Shown: positions 43,918 to 54,122 of the stretch, piece after piece | Numbering within the stretch: position 1 is the first letter of the stretch | Layout of the letters: every line of letters begins with the position of its first letter | Assembly (NCBI GenBank): GCA_018417955.1 | Contig: JACTVC010000007.1 | Coordinates: forward strand, 1,240,001-1,304,000 | Origin: Laccaria trichodermophora | Taxonomy: Eukaryota > Basidiomycota > Agaricomycetes > Agaricales > Hydnangiaceae | Direction: 5' to 3' | Length of the DNA: 64,000 bases | Translations under genes and position numbers: made by a program | The notes under the pieces: generated by a model | The model's database searches: none | Seen by the model: the letters and a program-made list of their open reading frames with translations, nothing else | Told to the model about the DNA's origin: nothing

Positions 43918-44077
43918 ATGAGTGTAGTCCATCTGAAGTTAGCTGGAGTCCAGACAGAGTCTATGCAGACTCCAGATGGACTCCAGCTGTGTGATCCTGA
44001 AATACATAGCTTTGTTTGTATTGTGGGTGGAGTCCATCTGGAGTACAACCAGAATGTGTGTGGGAGTGTAAAATACT
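43918..44077 (+). mobile_element. GGAGTCC array and right terminus directly after the KDZ relic
   Basis: TGGAGTCCAGACAGAGTCTA, GACTCCAGATGGACTCCAGC and GTGGAGTCCATCTGGAGT form an array that ends in GTGGGAGTGTAAAATACTC at 44,077. The last bases match the right terminus of element D (GTGGGAGTGTAAAGTACTG). It starts 76 bp after the KDZ reading frame ends. Confidence 0.7.
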
Positions 44078-44079
44078 CA

Positions 44080-44930
44080 TTTTTTTGCTGGGGCATTCTT
44101 CAAGACAAAGTTCTTCCAGCCAACCATTGCCACACCAGTACCCAACAACGCAGAAACAAACTTGCCATCTGGGTACCAGTCTGTAATACTTCTGGAGCTT
44201 GCGCTGGCTGCAGTAGAGGTTGAGGCTGACTGGCACTAGAAATGTGATGCTTCAGATCATGATGAAGCTTGATGATGAGGGGAATAGCACATACTGGGAG
44301 CCCCCATGGAGCCAAGACTCAGAGGGGCAGTGGGCAGAGGCAAGGAGGGAGGAGTTGGCATTCATGGTGCAGGTTGGAAAAATTGTGTATCAAATTCAGA
44401 GATTTTGTTGGGTGGAAGGTGGAAAAGAGGTTGGGAGAGAGGCAAGGGGGTGTTGCTGTCGGACCATACTCCAATGCTCTGGTTCATTGGGCAGCTGGAA
44501 TAGAAAAGCTCAGGCTCCTGAGCACCAGGTTCAGGTGAACACTCATAGGTTGTGTGAGATTTCGAATGCAGGTGCATTGTGCTGTAATACTGGTGCAAGA
44601 TTTTGTTAAGGAAAGAGGGGTAAATGGGAATTATAAGTAGAATTGATGTGCTGTTCCTCCCTGTGGCTTTGAACATTTGATGAGGTTGACGAGGCTGTGA
44701 GTTTATCTTTGGTGTTATACCACCAAGCAGAGAAACTACTTTCTTCCCAGTTTTCCAACATTTTGCAGTGTATGCCTAGAAGTGCCTAAAGGCTGTTTGC
44801 AAATGGAAGAAGCAGTAGGAGGGACTTGTAGTTGGAAGGAGCTAATGATTTGTTGAGGAATAATTTATAAGCTATGAAAATGTAAAAGTGAATGGAGTAC
44901 ATACAAGACTGGGGCCAATGCGACAACACC
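44080..44930. other. No gene recognised
   Basis: Open frames on both strands overlap and lack motifs. GGAGGTTGGAAAA-type purine-rich sequence at 44,330-44,460. Nothing placeable. Confidence 0.4.
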
Positions 44931-44934
44931 CTGC

Positions 44935-45080
44935 TAGCCACTAACTCTTCTGGCCCTAAAAGCGTGGGAAACAATTGCCAACCTAAATGTGCACTGTGCC
45001 TGACATCAGGTGTGGCAGAACAAAGTGTAACACTTTTCCCAATTAGGAAATAGTGTGCACATCAAAGCATATACTACACA
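44935..45080 (-). repeat. Dispersed repeat M, inverted copy
   Basis: The inverse of CTAGCCACTAACTCTTCTGG, CCTAAATGTGCACTGTGCC and CCAATTAGGAAATAGTGTGC matches 5,835-5,980. Confidence 0.75.
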
Positions 45081-45109
45081 TGGGTCAAAGCGATTGGTAA
45101 ATATCTGTC

Positions 45110-45345
45110 AACAAACATCCCAATGAGGGTTTTCTGCCTACAAAATAATAGGTAAATCCCCTATCCCCTATATTTAAAAAAATTCCAAGTTTTTCTCTTA
45201 AATATAGAACCCCAGACACCCCTTGTGGCTGAAGAAATACATCCTTAGTCAACCCTAGCTGCAAAATATATCCCAAGTCCATTCCAGACAAGAAATATAT
45301 TTCAACATTGTGACAGTCACAATTCAGGGTCCAGGCATAAGAAAA
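45110..45345 (-). repeat. GGATATATTTT-rich repeat, inverted copy
   Basis: Inverse of the block at 25,430-25,710; see the landmarks there. It lies beside repeat M, as the equivalent block does not at 25.4 kb. Confidence 0.6.
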
Positions 45346-45504
45346 AAGCCATTAATATGAATGCTTTCAATAATAGGTTAAATATATTTTGCCCAGTAGG
45401 ACCAATCAGACAGTCCTCCTACTTACATAGTATATACATATAGTATGGCCAACAACACCATCATATAATCTCAATTTTCTTAAAAACTACATATGATGGA
45501 ATCA

Positions 45505-45625
45505 AGTGCACATTTAGGTCAGGAACTACTTCCCACACACTTTGTGCCACTGGAGTTAGTGGCTAGCTTAGTGTTGTCATTGTTTATGATGATGTTTGCA
45601 TATTTCCCAATTGGGAAAGTCATTA
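45505..45625 (+). repeat. Dispersed repeat M, diverged copy
   Basis: TGCACATTTAGGTCAGGAAC, GGAGTTAGTGGCTAGCTTAG and TTTCCCAATTGGGAAAG match 5,920-6,050. Confidence 0.65.
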
Positions 45626-45639
45626 CATAATATCAGTTT

Positions 45640-45855
45640 GGTTTGTAGTGTCCGCTTTATTCATTACAAAATTGTGTAGTGTCCACTTTTTCATTACAAC
45701 ACTTTGTAGTGTCTGCTTTTTTCATTACAAAACTTTCTTGTGTCTGCTTTATTCATTACAAAATTGTGTAGTGTCCGCTTTTTTCATTAGAAAACTGTGC
45801 AGTGTCCGCTTTATTCATTACAAAATTGTGTAGTCTCTGATTTTTTCATTAGAAA
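45640..45855 (+). repeat. Minisatellite TAGTGTCCGCTTT, about 40 bp unit
   Basis: Five to six copies of GTAGTGTCCGCTTTATTCAT / TACAAAATTGT, differing by one or two bases each. One copy of the unit sits at the left edge of repeat M at 5,770. Confidence 0.85.
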
Positions 45856-45975
45856 ACTGTGTATAAGCCCCAGACTATATACAATATAGATATACACCCT
45901 GACATTTAGTCCCCTAGTATTCATGGAGTTTGCAAGACTAATAGTCAGTTGTCAGTGGGTGACTGAAGTGCTTTT
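45855..45975 (-). repeat. Dispersed repeat P, inverted copy
   Basis: Inverse of 23,190-23,325; contains ATACACCCTGACATTTAGTC and AGACTAATAGTCAGTTGTCA. Confidence 0.75.
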
Positions 45976-46172
45976 CATTTAGCATATTATCATTTTCCAT
46001 ATTTGGAAATGTGCACAGACCATGTAAACAGTAGCCTAATATTGATTCACTAGAGTTGTGATATTGCCTCACACAATTTTTTGGAACAATAAGTTGATAC
46101 CAAAATACCTTAATGGAGTGAACCGACCTTGCACATTTTTTGGGATCATGCCTTGTGCGACCTCCTCGTATA

Positions 46173-46574
46173 TCACCATGTAGCTTCTAAACAAGATGGA
46201 GAAAGCTTTTTGGACACCTGGGCCACTTGCATTATCCATCCTGAAATCTGCACTTTGTTTTCATCACCACAAATCCATTGTTGTTGATGAAAATGAAGAT
46301 TTAATAAATCGGGATTCTCAAATAGTGTGAATGAAATTGTGAGAACAGTTGCCAAAGAAATATTAGAGCCAAAGATTGTCTGGATTGCTTCACTAAATAT
46401 GCTGAATGGAATATTTGGAAAAGGACATTGCCCTGAAGAGGTAGCAGATGCCAATGAAATTAGATTTGACCAGATCAAGAGCCAGACTAAAATCCAGTGC
46501 TGGGATACAAGTGATATAGCTGATGACAAGAGCAGAAAAGTAAATCTGAAAAGGAAACTAGAACTATTGTACAA
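46173..46574 (-). pseudogene. KDZ-associated N-terminal (CxC5-type) fragment
   Basis: Minus strand: CPFPNIPFSIFSEAIQTIFG, ISLATVLTISFTLFENPDLL, HFHQQQWICG, then a decayed SGWIMQVAQVSKKLS. It aligns with the plus-strand fragment at 12,735-13,106, which supports protein-level conservation. A stop lies at 46,173. CxC5 proper, CxC6 and the core are absent. Confidence 0.5.
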
Positions 46575-46649
46575 ATCAGTATTTCTTCTTTCATTTACAT
46601 TCCAAACACATCAAAAAGAAAAGAAAGAAAATCATAACACTACTTACTG

Positions 46650-46965
46650 AGAAGCTTCTTCCTCATCTGAACCCCTTGCCTCTTTCAACTTCTTGTGCTT
46701 TCTCTGCACCTGCAGTCAGTCTTTATCATGATTCTTCTTCTTCAGACTGTCTGAGGCTTTCCTCTTCCCCTTGGGATCACATCTCTTCAGCTCTCCCTCC
46801 CAACCTTTATCCTCAAGCCACTTCTTCAAGTCAGGAAAGGTCAGAGATCCACTGGTCTTAATCCCCCACAAATCCTCAGTACAGAGGCAATCATCCAAGT
46901 CATCAAGCCAATCTCGCATATGTGGATACTCCTGTGCTTGTAAAAACAATGGCTTCCAAGTTTGG
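46650..46965 (-). pseudogene. Coding remnant with RKASDSLKKK tail, unknown family
   Basis: Minus strand: FYQTWKPLFLQAQEYPHMRD, WLDDLDDCLCTEDLWGIKTS, LTFPDLKKWLEDKGWEGELK, CDPKGKRKASDSLKKK, then a stop near 46,716 and a short acidic tail (GSDEEEAS). The amphipathic, Trp-rich pattern looks genuine. It lies back-to-back with the plus-strand relic that begins at 46,985. Confidence 0.4.
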
Positions 46966-46984
46966 TAGAACTGTGACTTGGCAA

Positions 46985-47430
46985 TGAAAATATCAATGGA
47001 GGTGATGATAAAAGGGCTGGAGGGAATGGGTAACTTTGGGACCCTAGACAGTCATGTGGATTGTTTAGACTGTATTGGGTGCCTCACCACCATGATGGCA
47101 ATGTCTTGTCTTCCTGATGGCTATGAGGATGGAAGATTCCACTTGTTGTCTCTTGGTGTCTATGCACAGTTGGATTTCATCAAGATTCTTGTCTTCTGTG
47201 GTCTAAAGAAGCACAGTGGAACACCACTGATCACACCTCCAGGGAAGTCAGTAATTGACACTCATGCTACTTGCATGATGGGAGTAATGTATCCACCTGA
47301 ATCAATGATCAATGGCTCAGGCTCTGTGAAGACTATACTAGTGTCTCTTGGAAAGGGATATCTGGAGTTGCTGCCTGAAGTTACTGGATACATGTTGATG
47401 CTTTCAATTACATTCAAGAAGTAACTGCTG
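46985..47430 (+). pseudogene. Relic of the DGRFHLLSLG family
   Basis: Plus strand: GNFGTLDSHVDCLDCIGCLT, TMMAMSCLPDGYEDGRFHLL, SLGVYAQLDFIKILVFCGLK, KHSGTPLITPPGKS, then GVMYPPESMINGSGSVKTIL and a stop at 47,422. The middle matches 24,533-24,700 on the minus strand, so the same gene family occurs twice in the window. From memory similar proteins are numerous in basidiomycetes. I considered a 2-oxoglutarate dioxygenase of the TET/JBP type, known from KDZ neighbourhoods, but no HxD iron-binding motif is visible, so no function is given. Confidence 0.5.
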
Positions 47431-47434
47431 ACAT

Positions 47435-48655
47435 TTGCTTATAAGTCCCTCCAGGAATGCAAGTCTTCTAATGAAGCAAACTGGGCCACCAATGGTGAAA
47501 GCATCATAGAAGATATATTTTTGTTCAGATATGTCTCCAGGAGTTTGTTGCAACTCTCGTTGCATGTTCTCATGTAGTTACCTCAACAACTTCAAGTTCT
47601 AATCAATTTCTCAATTCTATTTTGATGGTTGACAAGAATGGCAATATCATTACTGCAGGTAATTGGGCTTATGCTCCCAATGCAGCTCACCCAGATACTC
47701 CTCCTCAACCATCTCCATCTCAAACATCAGAGTCTTTAGTGGCAGACCCCACCACTCCTAACATTGCTACATCATTGTTGACAGACCATCAGATGGAACA
47801 CAATAATTTCATCTCTCCTGTAAACAACTCTATCATTCACTGCTGAGACCACCATCTCTCTTGGTTATCAAGATTATACCCCCAGATTACCTATGTCAAT
47901 ATCTACAATTTGCAAGTGACCTGCTCAATCACTCGACACTGTCTCCCCCACAGCAGCTCACTCACTCAGACCTCCTTGCCTCTTTCCCCAGATGCTGTGA
48001 TTCAGCTTGAAGTAAGGCATTGCTGAGGTATGTCAGTTTCCTATGGTCTCATTGCACTGGGGATTTTATGCACTTTTGAGATGAGACTCAAGAGATGCTC
48101 CTTGGAGCTCAAAGTCTCACTCAATGGAAATTCACTTTGCAAGTGACAAGTTCCCAGAATTGCATGTGAATATTCTTTCTTTCTTGTCTGGGCAAGTGGC
48201 CATTTCACAATATTTTGTAGGCAGAAGATCTATTGCCTTCCATCTAGGTGAATGCTTCAAATTTGCCTACACTTTGGGGGGATGGTGATCAAAAGCCCAC
48301 ACATCTCTCAATACCAGCTTATAGATTTCCTTCAGCTTTCTGAGGTTTTCTATGAGGTGTATGTGGGGCATGTGAAATGTCAGAAAAACTCAATCCCCAT
48401 ATACTCTGCTGTTCATTGGATTTTCTTTGAGATGCAGAGAGGTATCTCTCTCCATATTTCAACTCATTTCTTCAAAATCATCTGGTGAAACACTGTGGTC
48501 ATTTGGTGTAACAGCATCCCAGGCTCATGGAATATTTCTGTGATAAAAATAATGAGCAAGTAGTCCAGGCAAGAGGGAGGTACTGTTTCACTCATTGATA
48601 GATGTCATTAATGATATTTTTCACAATAATGTTTCAGTTACCTGATATATCAAAA
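47435..48655. other. No gene recognised
   Basis: A short Pro/Ser/Thr-rich open frame (47,622-47,846, SPSQTSESLVADPTTPNIAT) is the only protein-like stretch and could be the tail of the relic at 46,985-47,430. The rest is without motif or repeat. Confidence 0.35.
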
Positions 48656-48659
48656 TCAA

Positions 48660-48900
48660 TTTTAAATAGAAATCCATGAGTGCATCACAAGACTTAGAGT
48701 TTCTGACATGTGATTTTTGCAGAATAATTTTTTGACAAAATCTGATTTCCACAAGGCTAGTCATATTGGATGACTCCACTGATGAACACTCTGCAGAAGA
48801 TTTGAGGCCTAAAAGAAGAGTTGACCAAGCTGGAAAATAAAGATCAGCTGTGAAATAAAGATAAGCTTTATCTTGACAGTCTGGATCCATTCTTCACAAT
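48660..48900 (-). repeat. Repeat pair with 63,730-63,960, possibly an exon
   Basis: Both copies contain ACAAGACTTAGAGTTTCTGA, CCACAAGGCTAGTC and CTGATGAACACTCTG. On the minus strand both read SLVE(I/D)RFC...QKSH(V/L)RNSKSC, so the pair may be an exon of a multicopy gene. There are stops in the 63.7-kb copy. Confidence 0.55.
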
Positions 48901-48904
48901 ATTC

Positions 48905-49960
48905 TAAAAGAGCTAATCAGCTTGGATGGGATTGAGATCTACTACTGTCCAACCACAAGAAGTCCAATGAAAAAACTCTCAGAAAAAAGATGAAATGGTG
49001 CCTGAAAGTCAGGACACCAGAGTGACACCCCAAGGGTATGAGTTTTGATTAGTATGGGTAGCACTGGGAATACCCCCACATGACACAGAATAATGCACAA
49101 TTGAGGATTGAGCTGAGCTGTGGTTCATAAATTGTATATAAGTGGCACCAACTCTGAAATGCTGCCAGTTGCACTGGCTACTAATGCAGAAAAATTATTT
49201 ACCACTGATATTGGGATAATATTTTGAAAGATTACAGGTGAATAGATTTAAGTTGAGTAGTTTGTTCTCACATTTTGAAAAAGACATAGCCAGTGGGACA
49301 TGGGGGAAGTATAACAGCTCAATACTATTTTCATGGAAATTGAGAATAACAAAAGAGGTATAACTACAATGAGCACAAATAAGGCACATTTGATAGAAAA
49401 AAGTTGAATTGCTGCTTTTCATAGAAATAGACACACCTGGAGTGAGGAACATGCAGAGTGTTATAGAGCCAAGAACAGAGCCAAGGAGGTTACCAAATGG
49501 GGAGATTCTTTGTCAGCTTATCTCCTTATATAGTAGAATGGGTCTAGTGGAGGAAAAGAATCTTACTATGCCTTACCAAATAAGGAAAATTTCCTTTTTT
49601 ATCCACCTGCAGGATGTGGCACATCCCCACAATTCTGAATATCTTGGTTCAATATGTTGTTTTCAAACTTGTATCTCTGTGGTATACAGACTGAGCAGGC
49701 CAGAAAATGAGTGAGGACATGCAGGAGGACATCCCATTCCCCTCCCTCCCCATCTGCATCTCACCTGGTGACTTATGTTTCAATTGACCTCTTGCTTTCT
49801 TTTCATGGGCCAACTGTCAGGTTCATCAAACCCATGAAGTTGAGCAGTACAAGATCACCTTGAGTGTAAATATGCAGATATGGATGAACAAGTTCTGAGT
49901 TTTCATCATAGAATGCATACCATCTCACAGGTTGGAACAGGATATCATAATCTACTGAAG
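48905..49960. other. No gene recognised
   Basis: Fragmentary frames on both strands without motif. No repeat or terminus signature. Confidence 0.4.
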
Positions 49961-49964
49961 GTAG

Positions 49965-50650
49965 GGAAGGAAAAAGTTGGCAGGGGGAGCAGGACTGAGC
50001 TGGGCAGGACTCAAACCAGTCCTGAGGGCTGAATTTTACCTCAGCCAAGGACTGAACCAGGATTGGACCAGGACTGTGAGTGTTTTTTACTTGGATGGTG
50101 CTCATTGCTGGTGTTTTGTCAGGGACTAGGATCCATTTCCATATATGGTAATCTATTCAAAAATAGGCAGAAAATCACAAAAAACATCAAATAATAAAAA
50201 TATAAATCCTGTCAGGCACTACCTTTAGGTCCATCCCAAAAAGGAAATCTTCTATAGTTTGACCAAACAGTTATAAGTCCTTACAGGTTTACGAGCAAGA
50301 CTCATTCTTTATCAAACTGAGGACTTGGGCAAATTTTAAATTAGAATATTGGTTAGTATGTTGGGGAGGCTGTGTTCAGAGTCAATATCTAAATATAGAA
50401 ACCAGCTAAAAGTTCCTAGAAAATTAGAAAAAAAATACCCAAAAAGTAAGAGTGATCTTCTCTCTTGCCATGATGTTGAAGGGGCTGTATTTATAGTTCA
50501 GGGTCCATATCTAAATATATAACAACACAAAAAATGGCTAGAAAATTAGAAAAACATGAGCAAAATATAACAACAATATTTTTTGTTATTCCAATGTTGA
50601 AGGGGCTGTGTTTGGGGTTCAGGGTCTATGTCCAAATATAGAAAATGTGA
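49965..50650 (+). repeat. Long dispersed repeat L, second copy
   Basis: Direct copy of 35,880-36,690; see landmarks there. This copy has a few insertions and deletions and ends near TTAGGGTTCAGGGTC-like sequence at about 50,640. Confidence 0.7.
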
Positions 50651-50805
50651 TTATATCATGTGACTAGCATTCTTATATATTGTGTGACTGCTAATATCAA
50701 AGGGGATACTGACTGTGAGAAGTAAGGTAAAGAGATGTTGATGACCTATGACCAACAATACTAACTCTTGAAAATGACAATGAGCAACAGACAGTAGTCA
50801 GTGGG

Positions 50806-51900
50806 AGGTCTAATCAGTGCCCCCCCTATTCCTGCAGGATTCCAGTTATTCTGGTGGAATCTGATTATTCTGGAATTTACACTGGAATGGGCAGGAACAG
50901 AATTCCACTGCAATCTGTTGATTTTATTTATTTATTATGTATTATAGTTTGTTTATTTGAGATGGATAACAAACAATATCTGTTTGGCATTCATGCTCAC
51001 CAAACACAACCACCCTCTTCCTCCCACCACCACCATGCCTGTCACTGCTGGCAAACACACCTGTTGTCACCACCGCTCTTTGCAACCACCACAATCCCCA
51101 TCACTGGCTGCCATTCACATCCATCGCCCATGCCCACAACCACTACAGCGAGAATGGGGTCCCAGTTGCCATGTCACTCTCGGTGATGTGGCAGCAAAAT
51201 GACAGATGTGACATGGCAACGAAATGATGGACGACGACAATGTCATTGTCCATCTCTGTGCTCAATGGCAGTGAGCACCCCATCCACTGTCATCTCACTA
51301 ATGGTGACCACACAACGCATGACACAGCACCACCATGCCTACAAACAACAACCCAGCACCCACAAAAAACACCCTGCACCTGTGAAAACACTCCCACCAC
51401 TCATGAAAACACCCCACCACCTGTGAAAAACACCCACCACCTAGGAGAATGTACCAGCACCCACAGAACCATGCGCAGCACCCACGACAACACCAAGAAA
51501 ATGCCCCAGCACCCATTTACAGCGAAGAGGGACACAACTCAAAGAGGGAGGCAGCATGCAGAGAGGGAGGTGGCATGTGACAAGGAGGCAACAATGACAC
51601 ACAACTTCATTGTCCCTTCCCCCTTCCTCCCTTCACTCCCTCCTCCTTTCTTGTCCCCTTCCTTATCCTTCTCCCCTTCCTCCCTCGTTTAACATAGAAC
51701 ACTCCAATATATTTTATTTCATTATTTAAATACATCATCTTCAAATGTATGACCAAAATTCTATAAGGAAATCTGTGCACCAAGTCATGATGGTGGAGTT
51801 GAATTTTCAGTCCTATTCCAGTGGAATCCTGTAGAATCCTATGAATTCCACTGGAATGACTGTATTCCTGCAGGAATAGGTGGGGCACTGTAAAGTGCTG
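50806..51900 (+). mobile_element. Palindrome-armed element E, both termini present
   Basis: The left end AGGTCTAATCAGTGCCCCCC (then CTATTCCTGCAGGA) and the right end TCCTGCAGGAATAGGTGGGGC (then ACTGTAAAGTGCTG, ending at 51,900) are inverted repeats of about 30 bp. Inside: GGAATCC array (50,835-50,915), CAC-rich block (50,995-51,540), pyrimidine tract (51,610-51,690), AACATAGAACACTCC spacer and second array (51,815-51,880). The 9-bp flanks GTCAGTGGG and GATATTGAT do not match. Its left part also exists inverted at 39,240-39,708. Confidence 0.75.
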
Positions 51901-51904
51901 GATA

Positions 51905-52560
51905 TTGATGGGAGGGAACACCCAAATTAACCCAAAGAAGAAGCAATTGATGGTGGAAACACAAACTGACACATATCAGGCTAAAAATAGATGCAGTAGA
52001 GCCAGATTCTGAACAGAAAACCTATTCTAGGGGTAGATTTCATTATAGGCTGATTTTTTTTCTTTTTCAATTTTCGGTCCCACTACAAGAGGGAATGAGG
52101 ATCCACAGGAATATGCTATTTGAGATTTCAGGTGGATGCAGGCCATATGGAAACCAGCCACCTGGATTATTGTGATTTTCATATATGATCTCACTTTGAA
52201 AAAAAAAAAAACATTTCAAGTATGTGAGATTGACCTGATAGCCTTCAGAGTGACAGAATGTAACAGCACTGCACCTTACCCATAATCCAACATGGTCTAC
52301 AGAAGTATAAGTAATGACCTCAAAGAGGCAGCCTTGCAACTGGAGGCCTGTGGCTGCGACAGTGTATACAGCATATGTGCAATCACCAGTTTCTCAGTCT
52401 GGACTTTCCAGCCTGTCCGTCAACAGAAGTATCTCACAGGCAGCATTGCCAAGCAACAAGCTATCAGTCGTGGCCAACCGTAAACACTCATTCGATGTGA
52501 TGCAGACTATCTTCTCCAACTTGCACACTACAAACAAGGACTTTACTTGCCCCACATATT
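51905..52560. other. No gene recognised
   Basis: Includes an A12 run near 52,200. A plus-strand frame 52,314-52,568 (Ser/Thr/Asn-rich) lacks motifs. Confidence 0.35.
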
Positions 52561-52561
52561 C

Positions 52562-52765
52562 CAGGTGAGTCCAGCTGATTTTTCCAGAGTCCACCTGCAG
52601 TCCAGTTCATTTTTTTGGCTGGGAACTCAGCCAATTTGGCACCTGGATTCCACCAGGAGTCCAGATGAACCAAATGGAGTCAATGGAGTCCACTTGCCAG
52701 ATAGCAGGTGCATTACCTGGAGGCAATGTCAATCCACCAGGAGTCCAGGAGGTTTAGTTCAGAAT
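52562..52765 (+). repeat. GGAGTCCA palindromic array without terminus
   Basis: GAGTCCACCTGCAGTCCAG, CACCAGGAGTCCAGATG and GGAGTCCACTTGCC repeat over 200 bp, as in the arrays of the palindrome-armed family. No GTAAAG terminus follows. Confidence 0.6.
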
Positions 52766-52804
52766 TTATATTACTTTTCTTTTAATAGTAATAATATCCC
52801 ACTG

Positions 52805-52885
52805 TTAGTGATGGCATTGGGTGTTTCTTTCAGGATCCAGAGTGCATTTCCAAATATGGAAGGTGTGGCTATACTAAATTTTTAA
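52805..52885 (+). repeat. Short dispersed repeat also at 5,575
   Basis: CAGGATCCAGAGTGCATTT and AATATGGAAGGTGTGGCTAT, as at 5,594-5,640. Confidence 0.6.
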
Positions 52886-53184
52886 AAAGCAATAAAATAT
52901 AGAAAAAAAATCAGAAAAAAATAGGGACAATGGTCATTCTTGTTGGGTGGTGATTTCAGGGTTTAGGGTAGATGTCCAAAAAAGGAAATTTGGTTGTTTC
53001 TAAAGGGAAAATTGCAGAAAAATCAGAAAAAAATAGGAATGGTGCATATATTGTATTTGCTATCAGGCACTGCTTTCGGAATCCATCTCAGGGTCCTCTG
53101 TATATACCCCAAAAAGGAAATTTTATCTAATTTGATGTAAGAGTGAAGAAAAACAAGGCAAGCATGATTTTACAAATCAGGGTC

Positions 53185-53423
53185 TATCTGATAGGTCACC
53201 AGGAGGGTGGTCACATGACCAATTACCAAAAATGGTAAAAAATGAAAGTTGTAGCCCTGCACTTTAGTTTCTGAAATCAGACTGAATTATGTTCTAAGGT
53301 GCTCCTGTTGTGGAGATATGAGGTAAAAGATTTTTAAAAGTGTCATGTTTTTGTTTTTTGTTTTTTGTGTTTTTCTCCATGAAAACAAAACTAAATAATG
53401 ATTTCAGTATATTTAGAAAGCTA
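53185..53423 (+). repeat. Dispersed repeat R, left half (interrupted)
   Basis: GGTCACATGACCAATTACC through AATGATTTCAGTATATTTAG and AAAGCTA at 53,423. The right half resumes at 58,128 with TAAAAGAAAGGGCTACAATT. The uninterrupted copy at 2,093-2,405 reads ...CACATTTACAAAGCTGAGAG then AAAGGGCTACAAC (minus strand). Confidence 0.8.
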
Positions 53424-53490
53424 CAGTGTTTTGCATGTGAGATTGCACAATGAATCTCACGAAAACTTGTTTGTACATGTAATGTGTGAC
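53424..53490 (+). repeat. Left terminal inverted repeat of the Tc1/mariner-like element
   Basis: Starts CAGTGTTTTGCATGTGAGAT after a TA, later AACTTGTTTGTACATGTA. It pairs with 58,062-58,127 with five or six mismatches. Confidence 0.85.
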
Positions 53491-53494
53491 CTTG

Positions 53495-54122
53495 GTTGTC
53501 TTGGTGTCACAGCCTTGAAGGTTGAATGTTGAGCGTCGACCCCAACAATGAACGCTCGAACCTCGAAGGTATGCCAATGGCACGTTCAACTTTTCACACT
53601 GAAAAACTTCCCAGCTTGAGCCCCGACACCAGTTCACCCTACTCACCTTTCGCTTCTCCCCACACGAAACAACAAGCCATAAAGGACCCAAACGCCGCGG
53701 TGCGCACTTAAAAACTACCCAGTTTTGAATTCTTCATGGAGAATGTACGTTATGAAGGTGTTTCATGGGGTACATGTTCTCATACTAAATCCCTCATTCT
53801 AGCTATATTCAATTTACTCAGCAGTTGGAATAGCTCGGTTTATGGGGTGCAGGCAGGATCTTGGTGATCCCAATATCAGTAGGTCTTGAGACCACTTCAC
53901 GAGGCTCACCAGCTCAATCTAGTCTGCTTCAGGACAAGGATGAGGATGGATGGAGCTTGCAGGGCAGCACCATACGTGGAAACTGCCCGCTCATCTCGCA
54001 CTCAAGCGCTCAAGTGGAATTCTTGATATATAGTGGGTCCTCTCCTTGGATCTACTCCAACTCAACTTATTGGGTTCCGTTCTCAGCCAGAAACTCAGAA
54101 AAGTCATCAATCCCAACAAGCC
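53495..54122. other. Leader of the second gene in the Tc1/mariner-like element
   Basis: CpG-containing sequence with no convincing exon. The frame of exon 1 is open back to 54,033 (an ATG there too), so the true start could lie upstream of 54,123. Confidence 0.4.

Noticed and set aside
46327..46650. Plus-strand 107-codon frame
   Set aside because: The minus strand in this place aligns with a KDZ-associated fragment at 12.7-13.1 kb; the plus frame is its shadow.
46985..47430. TET/JBP-type dioxygenase assignment
   Set aside because: No HxD or distal His/Arg motif can be pointed to; kept as unknown family.
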